A stretch of 64,000 nt of DNA from an uncultured Bacteroidales bacterium (GCA_902800715.1 CADCFN010000007.1:1-64000), one strand, 5' to 3'. Shown: positions 1-9,375, numbered from the stretch's first letter. Translations and numbers: made by a program. Notes: a model not told the origin generated them from the letters alone.

Positions 1-85
1 TGCTACCCCCGCGCTGCCCCTCGACTTGCATGTGTTAAGCCTGTCGCTAGCGTTCATCCTGAGCCAGGATCAAACTCTTCGTTGT
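1..85 (-). rRNA. rrs: 16S ribosomal RNA, 5' end only (runs off the left edge)
   Basis: Read on the minus strand, the bases ending near position 80 give GAAGAGTTTGATCCTGGCTC, the universal 16S 5' segment (primer 27F region). It is followed by GATGAACGCTAGCGACAGG and the conserved ACACATGCAAGTCGAGGGG block. Aligning GAAGAG to E. coli position 6 puts the mature 5' end near 85. Only about 85 nt of the gene are present. The GCGACAGG variant is, from memory, typical of Muribaculaceae, which is a weak taxonomic hint. Confidence 0.97.
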
Positions 86-252
86 TGTATTTTGTCTTTC
101 TCTTTTGCAAGAATTAAATGAAAACGCAACACTCGACCGATATTGATGTCTGGCCCTTGATGTTCCTGCTCTATTGTGTTGTACTATGTTTTAGAATCAA
201 CGGAGACAATATTTGTCCCTGTTCTCTTGTACTACGTCAATGTTGTTGCAAA

Positions 253-267
253 CATGTCAAAGAACTC
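253..267 (-). promoter_or_regulatory. boxA-like antitermination site in the rRNA leader
   Basis: The minus strand reads GAGTTCTTTGACATG about 170 nt upstream of the mature 16S end and inside the predicted leader. It resembles the boxA core (TGCTCTTTGACA type) bound by NusB/NusE during rRNA transcription. A small hairpin AACTC-AAAAAA-GAGTT (265-280) lies just before it. The assignment rests on motif and position only. Confidence 0.5.
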
Positions 268-311
268 TTTTTTGAGTTACTTTCACGCCCCGTTTCGGGC
301 GAAAAGCGGTG

Positions 312-343
312 CAAAATTATAACCGATTTTGATACTGACCAAA
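312..343 (-). promoter_or_regulatory. rRNA operon promoter (Bacteroidetes -33/-7 type)
   Basis: On the minus strand TTTG (343-340), a 20-nt spacer and TAATTTTG (319-312) match the TTTG / TAnnTTTG consensus exactly. Transcription would start near 305, giving a leader of about 220 nt before 16S. A GCCCG-AAA-CGGGGC hairpin (287-300) lies directly downstream of the start. Confidence 0.75.
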
Positions 344-548
344 TTTTTTAGCAACTTTTTTTCATCGAAGTTATTAACAATCGAGCCATTTTGCTGTTAA
401 TAACGCATTTAAAGAACTAATAATCAATGAATTAAATCGCCGAAAAATATTTTAAAAAAAACAGAAAAAACTTTGACCAAAAAGCCAAAAACTGCTGTGT
501 GGGGTATTACAAGCGCCAAAACCACACGAATCAACCATGAACAATGCA

Positions 549-581
549 GGCGGCTCACTGAATCCAAATCAATGAGCCGCC
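549..581 (-). terminator. Hairpin downstream of the TerB-like gene
   Basis: GGCGGCTCA (549-557) pairs perfectly with TGAGCCGCC (573-581). It lies 41 nt past the stop of the minus-strand gene and before the rRNA promoter. There is no clear T-run on the minus strand, so intrinsic termination is uncertain. Confidence 0.5.
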
Positions 582-621
582 CGTAGCCGAAATGTGTCTA
601 TTATATATAATGTATAGCCAA

Positions 622-978
622 CTAGATTTTAGAATCCCTGGCATTGACAAGGATATCAACCCCAGTTGCTTTACATATTATATTAAAGAGCTGAATCTCC
701 ATGTCATCGTCTTTGGCATCAGCGTCAATCACGCGAATGAGCAGTTGAGCAGTGACTATCTTCTGTATATCACTCATGTTCTTCATGATATTGATTGCCA
801 CCATACTGTTGAGGGAGCGTCCCAGATTGAAAATGTCCTCCCCTATCCCATATTCCACACATATTGTATCGAACACGGCGCATTCGCTGGGATCAACGAC
901 AGCGTCGGCATTGATCATCTCGATGAGCAGACTGACGATTGCAGCCTTCTGTGTTTCATTAAAATCAACGATTGGCAT
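622..978 (-). CDS. TerB-like (tellurite-resistance family) helical protein
   Basis: A 118-residue, acidic, all-helical protein that I read as a single TerB-type domain. Acidic clusters recur in its two halves (NADAVVDPSE near residues 23-32 and DADAKDDD near 84-91), which is the pseudo-repeat of TerB metal-binding folds. TerB proteins are cytoplasmic and linked to envelope or stress functions, but no precise role can be assigned. It starts 13 nt after the ftsH stop and probably forms the last gene of an rsfS-ftsH-terB transcript. Other small helical stress proteins are not excluded. Confidence 0.6.
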   Translation of the reverse strand: MPIVDFNETQKAAIVSLLIEMINADAVVDPSECAVFDTICVEYGIGEDIFNLGRSLNSMVAINIMKNMSDIQKIVTAQLLIRVIDADAKDDDMEIQLFNIICKATGVDILVNARDSKI

Positions 979-991
979 GATAATAACCTAA

Positions 992-2983
992 TTAATCATT
1001 CTCTTCAAACGGTGGAGGCGTCACAGTTATGTTGTCATCGTTAAGAGATGCCTCCTCGTGCTTATCCTTAACAATCTCCTCGGTGCGTGATTTCCACTGA
1101 CGCGGTCCGAATATACGCTCGGCGTCCTCGGTATAGATGACCTCGCGCTGCTGCAGCAAGTCAGCCAGTGCATGATGTCCAGCCTCATACTGGGAGAGGA
1201 TAAGACGTGCGCGTTCATACTGGCTGTCGATAATTGCCTGGACCTCCTTGTCGATGGTCTGAGCGCGGTCCTCGCTGTAGGGCTTGGTAAAGCCGTAGGA
1301 CTCGCCCGAAGTATCATAATAAGAGATGTTGGGCAACTTGTCGCTCATGCCGTAGTAGGTAACCATGGCATAGGCAATCTTGGTCGCACGCTCAAGGTCG
1401 TTGAGGGCACCGGTGTCGATGAAGCCCAGGAACATATCCTCAGCAACGCGTCCCGCCATCAGGGAGCAGATTTTATCGAGCAGAGCCTGCTTCGGCTCAA
1501 TCTGGCGTTCTTCTGGCAGATACCATGCAGCACCGAGGGCCTTGCCACGGGGCACGATGGTAACCTTGATGAGCGGGTCTCCATAGCGCAGATGCCAGCT
1601 GACCGTCGCATGACCTGCCTCGTGAACGGCAATCGAATGCCGCTCCTCTTCGGTAATGACCTTGGAACGCTTCTCCAAACCGCCGACAATGCGGTCGATA
1701 GCATCCATGAAGTCCTGCCGTTGCACTGCCTGCTTCTTGTGTCGGGCAGCTATGAGTGCCGCCTCGTTGCAGACGTTGGCGATATCGGCACCCGAGAAAC
1801 CGGGTGTCTGCCTTGCCAGGAGGTCCAGTTCAACCGACCCGTCGGTCTTGACATTGCGCAGGTGGACCTGGAAGATTTCCTTGCGGTCACTCAGTTCGGG
1901 CAGCTCGACATAAATCTGCCTGTCAAAACGTCCTGCACGCAACAATGCCTTGTCAAGGATATCGGCACGGTTAGTAGCAGCCAGGATGATGACACCGCTG
2001 TTGCTGCCGAAACCGTCCATCTCGGTAAGCAGCTGGTTGAGCGTGCTCTCGCGCTCATCATTGCCACCCAAGTTAGACTTGTTGCCACGGGCACGGCCCA
2101 CGGCATCAATCTCGTCGATGAATACGATACAGGGGGCCTTTTCCTTGGCTTGACGGAAGAGGTCACGCACTCGCGAAGCACCAACACCGACAAACATCTC
2201 GACGAAGTCGGAACCCGACATCGAGAAGAAAGGCACATCAGCCTCGCCAGCCACAGCCTTAGCAAGCAACGTCTTACCTGTTCCCGGAGGTCCCACAAGC
2301 AGGGCGCCCTTGGGAATCTTACCACCCAGTTCAGTGTAATGCTTAGGATTCTTGAGGAAGTCGACAATCTCGGCAATCTCCACTTTAGCCTCGGCAAGTC
2401 CTGCCACATCCTGGAAGGTCACCTTATGGTCATTATCCTTGTCAAAGAGGCGCGCCTTGGATTTACCGACGCTGAAGATGCCGCCACCAGCTCCTCCCCC
2501 ACTCATGCGACGATACATCAGGAAGTATAACGCCACCAGCAGGATAATGGGACCGAAGGACCAAAGCAACATCGAGTAGTCATCGGCTTTGTCGTATTTT
2601 ATCTCGCCCGTGAAAGCGCCAGATTGGTTCCACTCCTCGGCCTTGTCCGAGAACTTGTCTGGACTTGGAATCTGGGCCGAGACCTTGTTGGTAGGACGCG
2701 TTTCGGCTAACAAGGGTGAATCTGCAGGTTTAGGCTGCTTAGTCAACGCCTTAGCCGCTGAATCGGTCAAGACCGCCTCCAGGTAATCCTTGTTGGTATA
2801 TACCGTAATCGACTGGACGCCATGATCATTGACGATTTTCTCAAACTGAGTCCATGAGACTTCCTGCGCAACGTCAGCGTCACGCGTCATCCAGTACATG
2901 GAAAGCAAAAACAGCGCCATGAGTCCATACATCCAGAAGAAGTTGAACTTGGGCATCTTGCGTTGGTTATTGTCACTAGCCAT
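992..2983 (-). CDS. ftsH: ATP-dependent zinc metalloprotease FtsH
   Basis: A membrane-anchored AAA+ protease (663 aa, normal length) that extracts and degrades misfolded membrane proteins and short-lived regulators. Transmembrane segments lie at about 13-31 and 141-160, framing a periplasmic domain. The Walker A motif GPPGTGKT is at 231-238, Walker B is VFIDEIDA, and the arginine-finger region ([17 protein letters not shown]) is present. The zinc protease site is HEAGH at 454-458. The hexamer sits in the inner membrane with its ATPase and protease in the cytoplasm. The C-terminal tail is long and acidic. The gene follows rsfS by 39 nt and precedes the TerB-like gene by 13 nt, so co-transcription is likely. 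Confidence 0.97.
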   Translation of the reverse strand: MASDNNQRKMPKFNFFWMYGLMALFLLSMYWMTRDADVAQEVSWTQFEKIVNDHGVQSITVYTNKDYLEAVLTDSAAKALTKQPKPADSPLLAETRPTNKVSAQIPSPDKFSDKAEEWNQSGAFTGEIKYDKADDYSMLLWSFGPIILLVALYFLMYRRMSGGGAGGGIFSVGKSKARLFDKDNDHKVTFQDVAGLAEAKVEIAEIVDFLKNPKHYTELGGKIPKGALLVGPPGTGKTLLAKAVAGEADVPFFSMSGSDFVEMFVGVGASRVRDLFRQAKEKAPCIVFIDEIDAVGRARGNKSNLGGNDERESTLNQLLTEMDGFGSNSGVIILAATNRADILDKALLRAGRFDRQIYVELPELSDRKEIFQVHLRNVKTDGSVELDLLARQTPGFSGADIANVCNEAALIAARHKKQAVQRQDFMDAIDRIVGGLEKRSKVITEEERHSIAVHEAGHATVSWHLRYGDPLIKVTIVPRGKALGAAWYLPEERQIEPKQALLDKICSLMAGRVAEDMFLGFIDTGALNDLERATKIAYAMVTYYGMSDKLPNISYYDTSGESYGFTKPYSEDRAQTIDKEVQAIIDSQYERARLILSQYEAGHHALADLLQQREVIYTEDAERIFGPRQWKSRTEEIVKDKHEEASLNDDNITVTPPPFEEND

Positions 2984-3022
2984 TATTTTTTCCTCAATCG
3001 AAAATTAATCTAAACCATCAAA

Positions 3023-3382
3023 TCAGTCCAAGTCGGGAATCTTGTTGATACGCGCATCGGCCCAGAGTTGCTCCAGGTTGTAGCGTTCACGGAAGTCAGG
3101 GACAAAGATGTGAACAAAGATGCTGCCGTAGTCAATGATTACCCATTGAGCATTCTGATATCCATCATAGTTGAAAGGTCGCTGGCCGGCGTTTTTCTCA
3201 ACATACTCGCGAACGCTGTCGGCCACGGCGCCAACCTGCATGGGTGTGCTTCCAGTTGCAATGACAAACCCCTGAGCTGCAGCGGTTTCAATACCCGAAA
3301 GGTCTACATGGACGATATCACGTCCTTTCTTTTCCTGAATTGCTTCGATAATTGCTTGAATTAATTTCTCGTTTTCGTTCAT
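3023..3382 (-). CDS. rsfS: Ribosomal silencing factor RsfS (Iojap family)
   Basis: A 119-residue RsfS/Iojap protein. The family binds ribosomal protein uL14 on the 50S subunit and blocks subunit joining when nutrients are short. Diagnostic stretches are DIVHVDLSGIETAAAQGFVIATG, read at about 20-42, then YDGYQNAQWVIIDYG and the C-terminal FRERYNLEQLW. Length is typical. It is the first gene of the group with ftsH. A TACCTTTG -7 element lies 25 nt upstream. Confidence 0.93.
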   Translation of the reverse strand: MNENEKLIQAIIEAIQEKKGRDIVHVDLSGIETAAAQGFVIATGSTPMQVGAVADSVREYVEKNAGQRPFNYDGYQNAQWVIIDYGSIFVHIFVPDFRERYNLEQLWADARINKIPDLD

Positions 3383-3406
3383 AGATTATGATATTATTCC
3401 AATTTG

Positions 3407-3414
3407 CAAAGGTA
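3407..3414 (-). promoter_or_regulatory. -7 element upstream of rsfS-ftsH
   Basis: TACCTTTG on the minus strand matches TAnnTTTG and lies 25 nt before the rsfS start. I see no good TTTG at the expected -33 distance, so only half of the promoter is supported. Confidence 0.5.
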
Positions 3415-3572
3415 ATCAAAGTTTTAAACATTGATGCGGGAAAAGTGGTAATTTATTTTAAAGGGGGATAAAAGACACAGGAAACCAGCAGTCACCAGCA
3501 CTGGGAGAGCAGTTGCTTTCCCCCAACAATCGAGCCTGGATGAGGAAAGAGCATTCCGCTGGAGGTGTTCAG

Positions 3573-3615
3573 AGTAAAAAAACTCAGGCAGGTTGCCAAA
3601 GCAACAACCTGCCTG
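3573..3615 (-). terminator. Intrinsic terminator of gdhA
   Basis: AGGCAGGTTG (3587-3596) pairs with CAACCTGCCT (3605-3614). On the minus strand the stem is followed by a TTTTTTT run (3576-3582). It begins 43 nt after the gdhA stop. Confidence 0.85.
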
Positions 3616-3656
3616 ATGTCCGATAGTCGGTTAGTTAAGCAATCCTTCAAGCGGGA

Positions 3657-5000
3657 TTAGATAATACCCTGCTCGAGCATAGCCTGAGCAACCTTCATGA
3701 AGCCGGCGATGTTAGCGCCCTTCACGTAGTCGATAGTGCCGTCGGCCTGAGTACCGTACTTCACGCACTGCTCGTGGATGTTCTCCATGATCCAGTGGAG
3801 CTTCTCGTCAACTTCCTTAGCTGACCAGCTGAGGTGAGCAGCGTTCTGGGTCATCTCGAGACCAGAGGTAGCTACGCCACCAGCGTTGACAGCCTTACCA
3901 GGAGCGAACAGAACACCGTTCTTCTGGAAGAAGTGGATAGCGCCGGGCTGGCAACCCATGTTAGAAACCTCGCAGCAGCACCAGCAGCCGTTAGCCTTCA
4001 GTTCCTTAGCGTCGTCCTCGCTGAGCTCATTCTGGAATGCGCAGGGGAGAGCGATGTCGGTGGGAACGCTCCAAGCCTTCTTGCCGGCGGTGAACTTAGC
4101 CTGTCCGGGGAACTTGGTTGCCATATCCTCAACCTTGTTGCGGTTAGAAGCACGCATGTCGAGCATGTAGTCGATCATCTCCTTGGTGATGCCCTCGGGG
4201 ATCTCGCATACGCCGTCGGGGCCAGAGATGGCAACGACCTTAGCGCCGAGTTCAACAGCCTTGGTTGCAGCACCCCAAGCTACGTTACCGAAGCCAGAGA
4301 GAGTAACCTTCTTGCCCTTGATGTCCTTACCAGCGGTGCGGAGCACGTGCTCAACAAAGTAGAGAGCACCGAAACCAGTAGCCTCGGGACGGAGGATAGA
4401 ACCACCCCAGGTCATGCCCTTACCGGTGAGAACGCCAGTGTGATACTGACGAGCGAGTTTCTGATACATACCATTGAGGAAGCCAATCTCACGGCCACCA
4501 ACGCCAACGTCACCAGCGGGAACGTCCTGGTCGGGACCGATGTTGTGACGGAGCTCAAGCATGAAGGCCTGGCAGAAACGCATGATTTCAGCGTCGCTCT
4601 TGCCAACGGGGTCGAAGTCAGAGCCACCCTTACCACCGCCCATGGGCAGAGTGGTGAGAGCGTTCTTGAAGGTCTGCTCGAAACCTAAGAACTTCAGCAT
4701 TGAGGGAGTAACGGCCTTGTGGAAACGCAAACCACCCTTGTACGGGCCAATAGCGCTGTTGAACTGTACACGATAACCAAGGTTGGTCTGAACCTCACCC
4801 TTGTCGTCGATCCAGGTTACACGGAAAGTGAAGATGCGCTCGGGCTCAACCATGCGCTCAACGATCTTAGCCTTCTCAAACTCAGGATGCTGGTTATAAA
4901 CCTCCTCGATGGACTCAAGGACTTCGCGTACAGCCTGCAGATACTCGGATTCGCCTGGGTGTTTAGCCTCCAGGTCGGCCATAATTTTCTCAACGTTCAT
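3657..5000 (-). CDS. gdhA: NADP-type glutamate dehydrogenase
   Basis: Reductive amination of 2-oxoglutarate to glutamate, the main ammonium assimilation step in many gut Bacteroidales. The 447-aa length matches hexameric GDH (family I). PMGGGKGGSDFDP (119-131) carries the substrate-binding lysine K124, and GPDQDVPAGDVGVGGREIG is the second catalytic block. GFGNVAWGAA near 237 is the dinucleotide-binding loop. Family members like this usually use NADPH, but the cofactor is inferred. It stands alone, with its own promoter and terminator, and diverges from serC. Confidence 0.96.
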   Translation of the reverse strand: MNVEKIMADLEAKHPGESEYLQAVREVLESIEEVYNQHPEFEKAKIVERMVEPERIFTFRVTWIDDKGEVQTNLGYRVQFNSAIGPYKGGLRFHKAVTPSMLKFLGFEQTFKNALTTLPMGGGKGGSDFDPVGKSDAEIMRFCQAFMLELRHNIGPDQDVPAGDVGVGGREIGFLNGMYQKLARQYHTGVLTGKGMTWGGSILRPEATGFGALYFVEHVLRTAGKDIKGKKVTLSGFGNVAWGAATKAVELGAKVVAISGPDGVCEIPEGITKEMIDYMLDMRASNRNKVEDMATKFPGQAKFTAGKKAWSVPTDIALPCAFQNELSEDDAKELKANGCWCCCEVSNMGCQPGAIHFFQKNGVLFAPGKAVNAGGVATSGLEMTQNAAHLSWSAKEVDEKLHWIMENIHEQCVKYGTQADGTIDYVKGANIAGFMKVAQAMLEQGII

Positions 5001-5107
5001 GATAATAATACAAAAAGTTGTTAATTAGAAAAAAATATAAAAAGTAAATAATCTTCTTCAATTATCAGACGCTGTGAACAAGGTCACAGCATCTTCTAAA
5101 AGCGTCA

Positions 5108-5137
5108 CAAATTTACGGCTTTTTTTCCAATTCCAAA
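5108..5137 (-). promoter_or_regulatory. Putative gdhA promoter
   Basis: Minus strand TTTG (5137-5134), 18-nt spacer, TAAATTTG (5115-5108). The -7 box is perfect and the spacer slightly short. Start of transcription is predicted near 5100. Confidence 0.55.
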
Positions 5138-5339
5138 TAATTTTTGAGATGATTTTCAGTTTTTTTTCATCGACTGTGAAAAAAGTAAAAAAGCACGAAA
5201 AAAAATTTTGCCACGAAAAACGCGAAGAATATACAAATTGTCACAAAAAGGTTAATTTCCATCACAAAAGGCACCACAGAATCAGTAGATTACCCTACAA
5301 ATTGACAAAACGCTAAAAAAGGCTAAAATTCACGAGGTA

Positions 5340-5370
5340 TTGCGCCAATGAAAAAAAAGCCGTATCTTTG
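5340..5370 (+). promoter_or_regulatory. serC-serA promoter
   Basis: TTG (5340-5342), 20-nt spacer, TATCTTTG (5363-5370). This is a full match to the Bacteroidetes -33/-7 pattern, with about 70 nt of leader before serC. Confidence 0.7.
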
Positions 5371-5447
5371 TCACAGTCAAAAACCGACATTAAAGCGAGA
5401 CACTACATTATCTTTTATAATAACTTCTAATTTCAATTAACAGCATT

Positions 5448-6515
5448 ATGAAGAAACATAATTTTTATGCTGGACCGTCAATCCTGAGCCAGTACACTCT
5501 GGACAAGTGCGTTGACGCCATTCGTGACTTTGCAGGCACCGGCCTGTCCATTCTTGAGATTTCACACCGCAGCAAGGAGTTCCAGGCTGTCGTTGACGAG
5601 GCCGAGGCTCTGTTCAAGGAGCTGCTCGACATCCCCGATGGCTACAAGGTTCTGTTCCTGGGCGGTGGTGCCAGCACCCAGTTCTATATGGTTCCCGCAA
5701 ACCTGCTGAAAACCAAGGCCGCTTACCTCGACACGGGTACGTGGGCAAACAAGGCCATCAAGGAGGCCAAGCTGTTTGGTGAGGTTAACGTAGTGGGCTC
5801 TTCCAAGGAGGACAACTACACCTATATCCCCAAGGGCTACGAGATTCCCACCGATGTTGACTACTTCCACATCACGACCAATAACACCATCTACGGTACC
5901 GAGATCCGCGAGGACTATGACGTGCCCGTTCGCATGGTAGCCGATATGTCGTCTGACATCTTCTCACGTCCCGTTGACGTGTCGAAGTATGACCTCATCT
6001 ACGGTGGTGCACAGAAGAACATCGCTCCCGCCGGCGTTACCTTCGTTATCGTTAAGGAAGACGTCCTGGGCCAGGTTGACCGCGTGCTGCCCACGATGAT
6101 GAACTACAAGACCCATGTTGACAAGGGTTCGATGTTCAACACGCCCCCCGTATTCCCCATCTACGCAGCCCTGCAGACCCTGAAGTGGTACAAGGAGCTG
6201 GGTGGTGTTAAGGAGCTGCAGCGCATCGACGAGGAGAAGGCTGCTTATCTGTATGACGCCATCGACTCGAGCAAGATGTTTGTGGGTACCGTTAAGCCCG
6301 AGGACCGCTCAATCATGAACGTATGCTTCGTGATGAAGCCTGAGTACAAGGAACTGGAGAAGGACTTCCTGGACTTCGCAACCAGCAAGGGCATCGTCGG
6401 CATCAAGGGTCACCGCTCGGTGGGTGGTTACCGCGCATCTCTGTACAACGCCCTTCCCCTCGAGAGCGTGAAGGTGCTTGTTGAGGCCATGAAGGAGTTT
6501 GAGAAGAATCATTAA
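5448..6515 (+). CDS. serC: Phosphoserine aminotransferase
   Basis: Converts 3-phosphohydroxypyruvate to phosphoserine with PLP (serine synthesis) and can serve pyridoxine synthesis. 355 aa, normal for the class-V aminotransferase SerC. It opens with [14 protein letters not shown] (family FxAGPAxLP motif) and has GGGASTQF for phosphate binding. The PLP lysine is K190 in [11 protein letters not shown], and [15 protein letters not shown] is the C-terminal substrate motif. serA follows after 30 nt in the same orientation, so these two steps of the pathway are co-transcribed. Confidence 0.97.
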   Translation: MKKHNFYAGPSILSQYTLDKCVDAIRDFAGTGLSILEISHRSKEFQAVVDEAEALFKELLDIPDGYKVLFLGGGASTQFYMVPANLLKTKAAYLDTGTWANKAIKEAKLFGEVNVVGSSKEDNYTYIPKGYEIPTDVDYFHITTNNTIYGTEIREDYDVPVRMVADMSSDIFSRPVDVSKYDLIYGGAQKNIAPAGVTFVIVKEDVLGQVDRVLPTMMNYKTHVDKGSMFNTPPVFPIYAALQTLKWYKELGGVKELQRIDEEKAAYLYDAIDSSKMFVGTVKPEDRSIMNVCFVMKPEYKELEKDFLDFATSKGIVGIKGHRSVGGYRASLYNALPLESVKVLVEAMKEFEKNH

Positions 6516-6545
6516 TTTCAATAGACTAATATCTAAACGCAAATC

Positions 6546-7463
6546 ATGAAGATTTTAGTTGCAACCGAGAAGCCCTTTGCTCCCGTAGCTGTTCAGGGCA
6601 TCCGTGAGGTGATTGAAGGTGCAGGTCATGAGCTCGTACTCGTTGAGAAAGGCACCCGTCAGGACATGATTAACGCTATTGCCGACTGCGCTGGTCTGAT
6701 CGTGCGCAGCGACAAGGTGGACAAGGAAGTATTTGACGCCGCTCCCCAGCTGAAGGTGGTTGTTCGCGCCGGTGCAGGTTATGACAACATCGACCTGGCC
6801 GAGGCTACCGCCCACGGCGTATGCGTGATGAACACTCCCGGCCAGAACAGCAACGCTGTTGCCGAGCTGGTAATGGGTATGCTGGTTACCTTGATTCGTA
6901 ACCGCTATAACGGCACCTCGGGCACCGAGCTGCTGGGCAAGACGCTGGGTATCCATGCCTATGGCGCCGTTGGTCGCTGCGTAGCACGCATCGCTAAAGG
7001 CTTCGGCATGAAGATCAGCGCTCTCGACCCCTGGGTGAAGGACGAAGTGATGGAGGCCGACGGCATCCACCCCGTTCACAGCGTCGAGGAGCTGTACAGC
7101 GAGAACCAGTATGTGAGCCTACACATCCCCGCTACCGACGAGACCCGCGGTTCAGTAGGCAAGCGCCTCATCGAGATGCTGCCCAAGAACGGTGTGCTCA
7201 TCAATGCTGCCCGCAAGGAGGTTATTGACGAGGCTGGTCTGGCTGAGGCCATGGAGAGCCGTCCCGACTTCCGCTATGTAGCTGACGTGAAGCCCGCTAA
7301 CGCCGATGAGCTGGAGGCCAAGTATCCCGAGCGCGTACTGTTCACCCCCAAGAAGATGGGTGCCCAGACCGCCGAGGCCAACATCAACGCTGGTCTGGCA
7401 GCCGCCAACCAGGTTGTTGCCCACCTGAAGGATGGCTGGAACCGCTTCCAGGTAAACAAGTAA
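6546..7463 (+). CDS. serA: D-3-phosphoglycerate dehydrogenase
   Basis: Oxidises 3-phosphoglycerate to 3-phosphohydroxypyruvate, the first step of serine synthesis, and is encoded right after serC. 305 aa: the short form without an ACT regulatory domain, common in Bacteroidales. VVRAGAGYDNID is the substrate-loop motif and GIHAYGAVGRCVARIA is the NAD-binding loop. Note Ala-Tyr-Gly where many members have Gly-x-Gly. HIPATDETRGSVG and LINAARKEVIDE complete the D-2-hydroxyacid dehydrogenase signature. The usual catalytic His near the C-terminus is not obvious, and PKKMGAQTAEAN replaces the common PHIGA(S/N)T(xE) loop. Confidence 0.92.
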   Translation: MKILVATEKPFAPVAVQGIREVIEGAGHELVLVEKGTRQDMINAIADCAGLIVRSDKVDKEVFDAAPQLKVVVRAGAGYDNIDLAEATAHGVCVMNTPGQNSNAVAELVMGMLVTLIRNRYNGTSGTELLGKTLGIHAYGAVGRCVARIAKGFGMKISALDPWVKDEVMEADGIHPVHSVEELYSENQYVSLHIPATDETRGSVGKRLIEMLPKNGVLINAARKEVIDEAGLAEAMESRPDFRYVADVKPANADELEAKYPERVLFTPKKMGAQTAEANINAGLAAANQVVAHLKDGWNRFQVNK

Positions 7464-7489
7464 GCACAGGAGGCTTCTTAATTGAAACA

Positions 7490-7525
7490 AACCTGTGGTC
7501 CAAGTATCGGGCCACAGGTTTTTTC
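7490..7525 (+). terminator. Intrinsic terminator of serC-serA
   Basis: AACCTGTGG (7489-7498) pairs with CCACAGGTT (7512-7520), followed by TTTTTT. It lies about 27 nt after the serA stop. Confidence 0.9.
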
Positions 7526-7532
7526 ATTGCTT

Positions 7533-7567
7533 TTTGGGAAAGATATCGTAATTATTTGTTATTTTTG
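7533..7567 (+). promoter_or_regulatory. Putative promoter of the DIP1984-type gene
   Basis: TATTTTTG (7560-7567) matches TAnnTTTG. A TTTG (7533-7536) lies 23 nt upstream, which is longer than usual. The ATG is 30 nt downstream. Confidence 0.5.
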
Positions 7568-7597
7568 CGATTGATAATCCATTAAAAAGAAAAAGAT

Positions 7598-8050
7598 ATG
7601 AAACTAGCCGAAGCATTAAGCATCCGCAAGGACCTGCAGACACGCATCAGCCAACTGTCAACGCGTCTGCTGAGCAATGTGAGAATACAGGAAGGTGATG
7701 AGCCAGCCGAGGACCCCAAGGACCTGCTCAAGGAACTGGACAGCTGCCTGAAGCAACTGGAGGAATACATCTACCGCATCAACCTGACCAACATGCGTAC
7801 CATGAGCGGTGAGAAATCACTCACCCAGTTGTTGGCCGAACGCGACGTGCTCACCAAGCGCGTGAGCGTGTTGCAGGAGGTATTCAAACAGGCATCATCA
7901 TCCAGCGAACGCTACTCTCGCAGCGAAATCAAGTTTGTGACAACCGTTGACGTCAAAGCGCTGCGCAAACAGATAGACAAGTTGTCGGCACAACTGCGAC
8001 AACTGGACATCGAAATCCAGTCCATCAACTTCTCTACCGAATTAATATAG
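7598..8050 (+). CDS. DIP1984 family coiled-coil protein
   Basis: A 150-aa, strongly helical and charged protein of the DIP1984 (septicolysin-like) family, recognised from its opening MKLAEALSIRKDLQTRISQL. Further support comes from EEYIYRINLTNMRT and the C-terminal Lys/Gln-rich helix ending in a DIEIQSINF-type motif. No signal peptide or membrane segment is seen, so it is probably cytoplasmic. The family's molecular function is unknown to me. The older name septicolysin should not be taken as evidence for lysis. It stands alone with its own promoter. Confidence 0.75.
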   Translation: MKLAEALSIRKDLQTRISQLSTRLLSNVRIQEGDEPAEDPKDLLKELDSCLKQLEEYIYRINLTNMRTMSGEKSLTQLLAERDVLTKRVSVLQEVFKQASSSSERYSRSEIKFVTTVDVKALRKQIDKLSAQLRQLDIEIQSINFSTELI

Positions 8051-8341
8051 AAAGCTTATAGGAATTGTAGGTTGTGGATAGTGGGGCGAACTGAAAACCA
8101 TCATTGAGGCACTGCAAGGGACTGCAGTTTTCCCGGGAACGGGTCATCACGGAGCAAGTCCAGCACGCCAGTACGTTGCACAGCGCATTCATCCAGCACG
8201 TAGCACTACCGCCAGTTGACCACTGGCCACAACCGAGGGTGGGACGAGGGAATCTGGGACACGCATCCCATATTGACACATTAAAAACGGCACCGCAAAA
8301 TGCGATGCCGTTTTAATGTTTGGATTATCCCGAATTACCTA
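8051..8341. other. GC-rich intergenic segment, no gene recognised
   Basis: About 230 bp of relatively GC-rich sequence (8080-8270) with several short self-complementary patches, such as CACTGCAAGGGACTGCAG and GCACGTAGCACTACCGCC. It is followed by a bidirectional terminator. Both strands' small open frames look random in composition. A structured RNA cannot be excluded, but I recognise no SRP, RNase P or tmRNA signature. Confidence 0.4.
8284..8314 (-). terminator. Terminator of the distal tonB copy
   Basis: AAAACGGCA (8284-8292) pairs with TGCCGTTTT (8306-8314), with T-rich flanks on both strands. It sits 28 nt beyond the stop of the minus-strand tonB. Confidence 0.85.
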
Positions 8342-9208
8342 TTAGTTGATACCTTGGAGCTTGAACTGGACGGGCAGCGTGAACCATACCGGTACGGCTT
8401 GTCCATTCTGGCGCCCAGGGATGAACTTGGGCAGCGCCTTGCAGACGCGGACGGCCTCACGGTCGAGGTCCTTGTCCACCGAGCGGACAACCTTCACTTC
8501 ACCCACTTTACCAGTCTTATCAACAACGAACTGCACAATAACCTTACCCTGAACATTGTTCTCGGCTGCCATGGGCGGGTAGTTGATGTGAGAAGCAAGA
8601 TACTTCCTCAGAGCATCTTCACCACCAGGGAACTGGGGCATCTGCTCTACTGCAGTGAAGACTTGTTCCACAACCTCTTTGGGCCGTTCAACCTTTTCTT
8701 CGACCACAACCTCGTTCTTGGCTTCTTGGGTGACCATTTTATCATTTGTACCTTTATCGAAATCAGTACTGCCAGCTGAATGCTCAGACTCTAACTGTTC
8801 TTCTATAGTTTTGATTTCGTCCTCCTTACTGACCTTATCGTCATCGACGATGGCGAGTTCGGTAACTTTAATAGTGTTCAGGACCTCCTCGGGGAGAACC
8901 TCAGGCTTCTCCTGTTCGATACGTTCCTGTTCGGGTTCGGGCTCTTCGGCATCTTGAGACATGTCGATGAGCACTTCCTGCTGTTCACCTTGTGCGGCAA
9001 GCCTTCTCTCCTCAATGTACTGGTTGGCCTTTACAAAACCAAAGGTAATCAGTCCGAAGATGATGGTACCAATGACGGTGAAAAAAACAGCTTTGTTGTG
9101 ACGCTTGGATGAATCAGTGCGAATGACATAAGCACCGAAGTCCTTATTCTTGCCTTCAAACACCAGGTCACACCATTCACGCGATGAAAGATCAACTGAT
9201 TGTGCCAT
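8342..9208 (-). CDS. tonB: TonB family energy transducer (second, separated copy)
   Basis: 288 aa. N-terminal cytoplasmic segment with SSREWCDLVFEGKNKDFGAY, one transmembrane helix at about 42-62, and a Pro/Glu-rich periplasmic linker. The C-terminal TonB domain carries QFPGGEDALRKYLASHINYP, VQGKVIVQFVVDKTGKVGEV and the final QNGQAVPVWFTLPVQFKL. TonB couples the inner-membrane proton gradient (via ExbB/ExbD) to outer-membrane receptors. It is a close paralogue of the tonB at 10518-11384, with the same length and near-identical ends. The two are separated by 1.3 kb of transposon debris and a palindromic element. It has its own -7 box (9376-9383) and terminator. Confidence 0.93.
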   Translation of the reverse strand: MAQSVDLSSREWCDLVFEGKNKDFGAYVIRTDSSKRHNKAVFFTVIGTIIFGLITFGFVKANQYIEERRLAAQGEQQEVLIDMSQDAEEPEPEQERIEQEKPEVLPEEVLNTIKVTELAIVDDDKVSKEDEIKTIEEQLESEHSAGSTDFDKGTNDKMVTQEAKNEVVVEEKVERPKEVVEQVFTAVEQMPQFPGGEDALRKYLASHINYPPMAAENNVQGKVIVQFVVDKTGKVGEVKVVRSVDKDLDREAVRVCKALPKFIPGRQNGQAVPVWFTLPVQFKLQGIN

Positions 9209-9375
9209 AATAATTCAATTTTAAAAGTTTAACAAATGTCCATTAACCAGTATTTATTCAATCGTGATACCTTGTCAGATACTCAAGCCTATCTGTTTTA
9301 AATCGATTTCACGAACAGTAACCATAATAAATCAAAACATTATTTTGGTTAATAAAACGGGCTAACTCTCGCTTG

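Larger units (their letters stand above)
5001..5447. other. Divergent gdhA/serC intergenic region
   Basis: 447 bp without a credible gene. The AT-rich middle (5160-5260) is full of A and T runs. It holds a promoter for gdhA (5108-5137, minus) and one for serC (5340-5370, plus). A 5' leader of about 100 nt precedes gdhA. Confidence 0.7.

Noticed and set aside
118-351. 77-codon plus-strand frame in the rRNA leader
   Set aside because: Overlaps the rRNA promoter and leader on the other strand. Cys-rich random composition.
1172-2530. Long open frame (452 codons) on the plus strand inside ftsH
   Set aside because: Antisense shadow of a fully recognised ftsH. No family resemblance in the translated product.
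3834-4688. Long plus-strand frame inside gdhA
   Set aside because: Antisense to a conserved gdhA. It arises from codon bias, with no recognisable domain.
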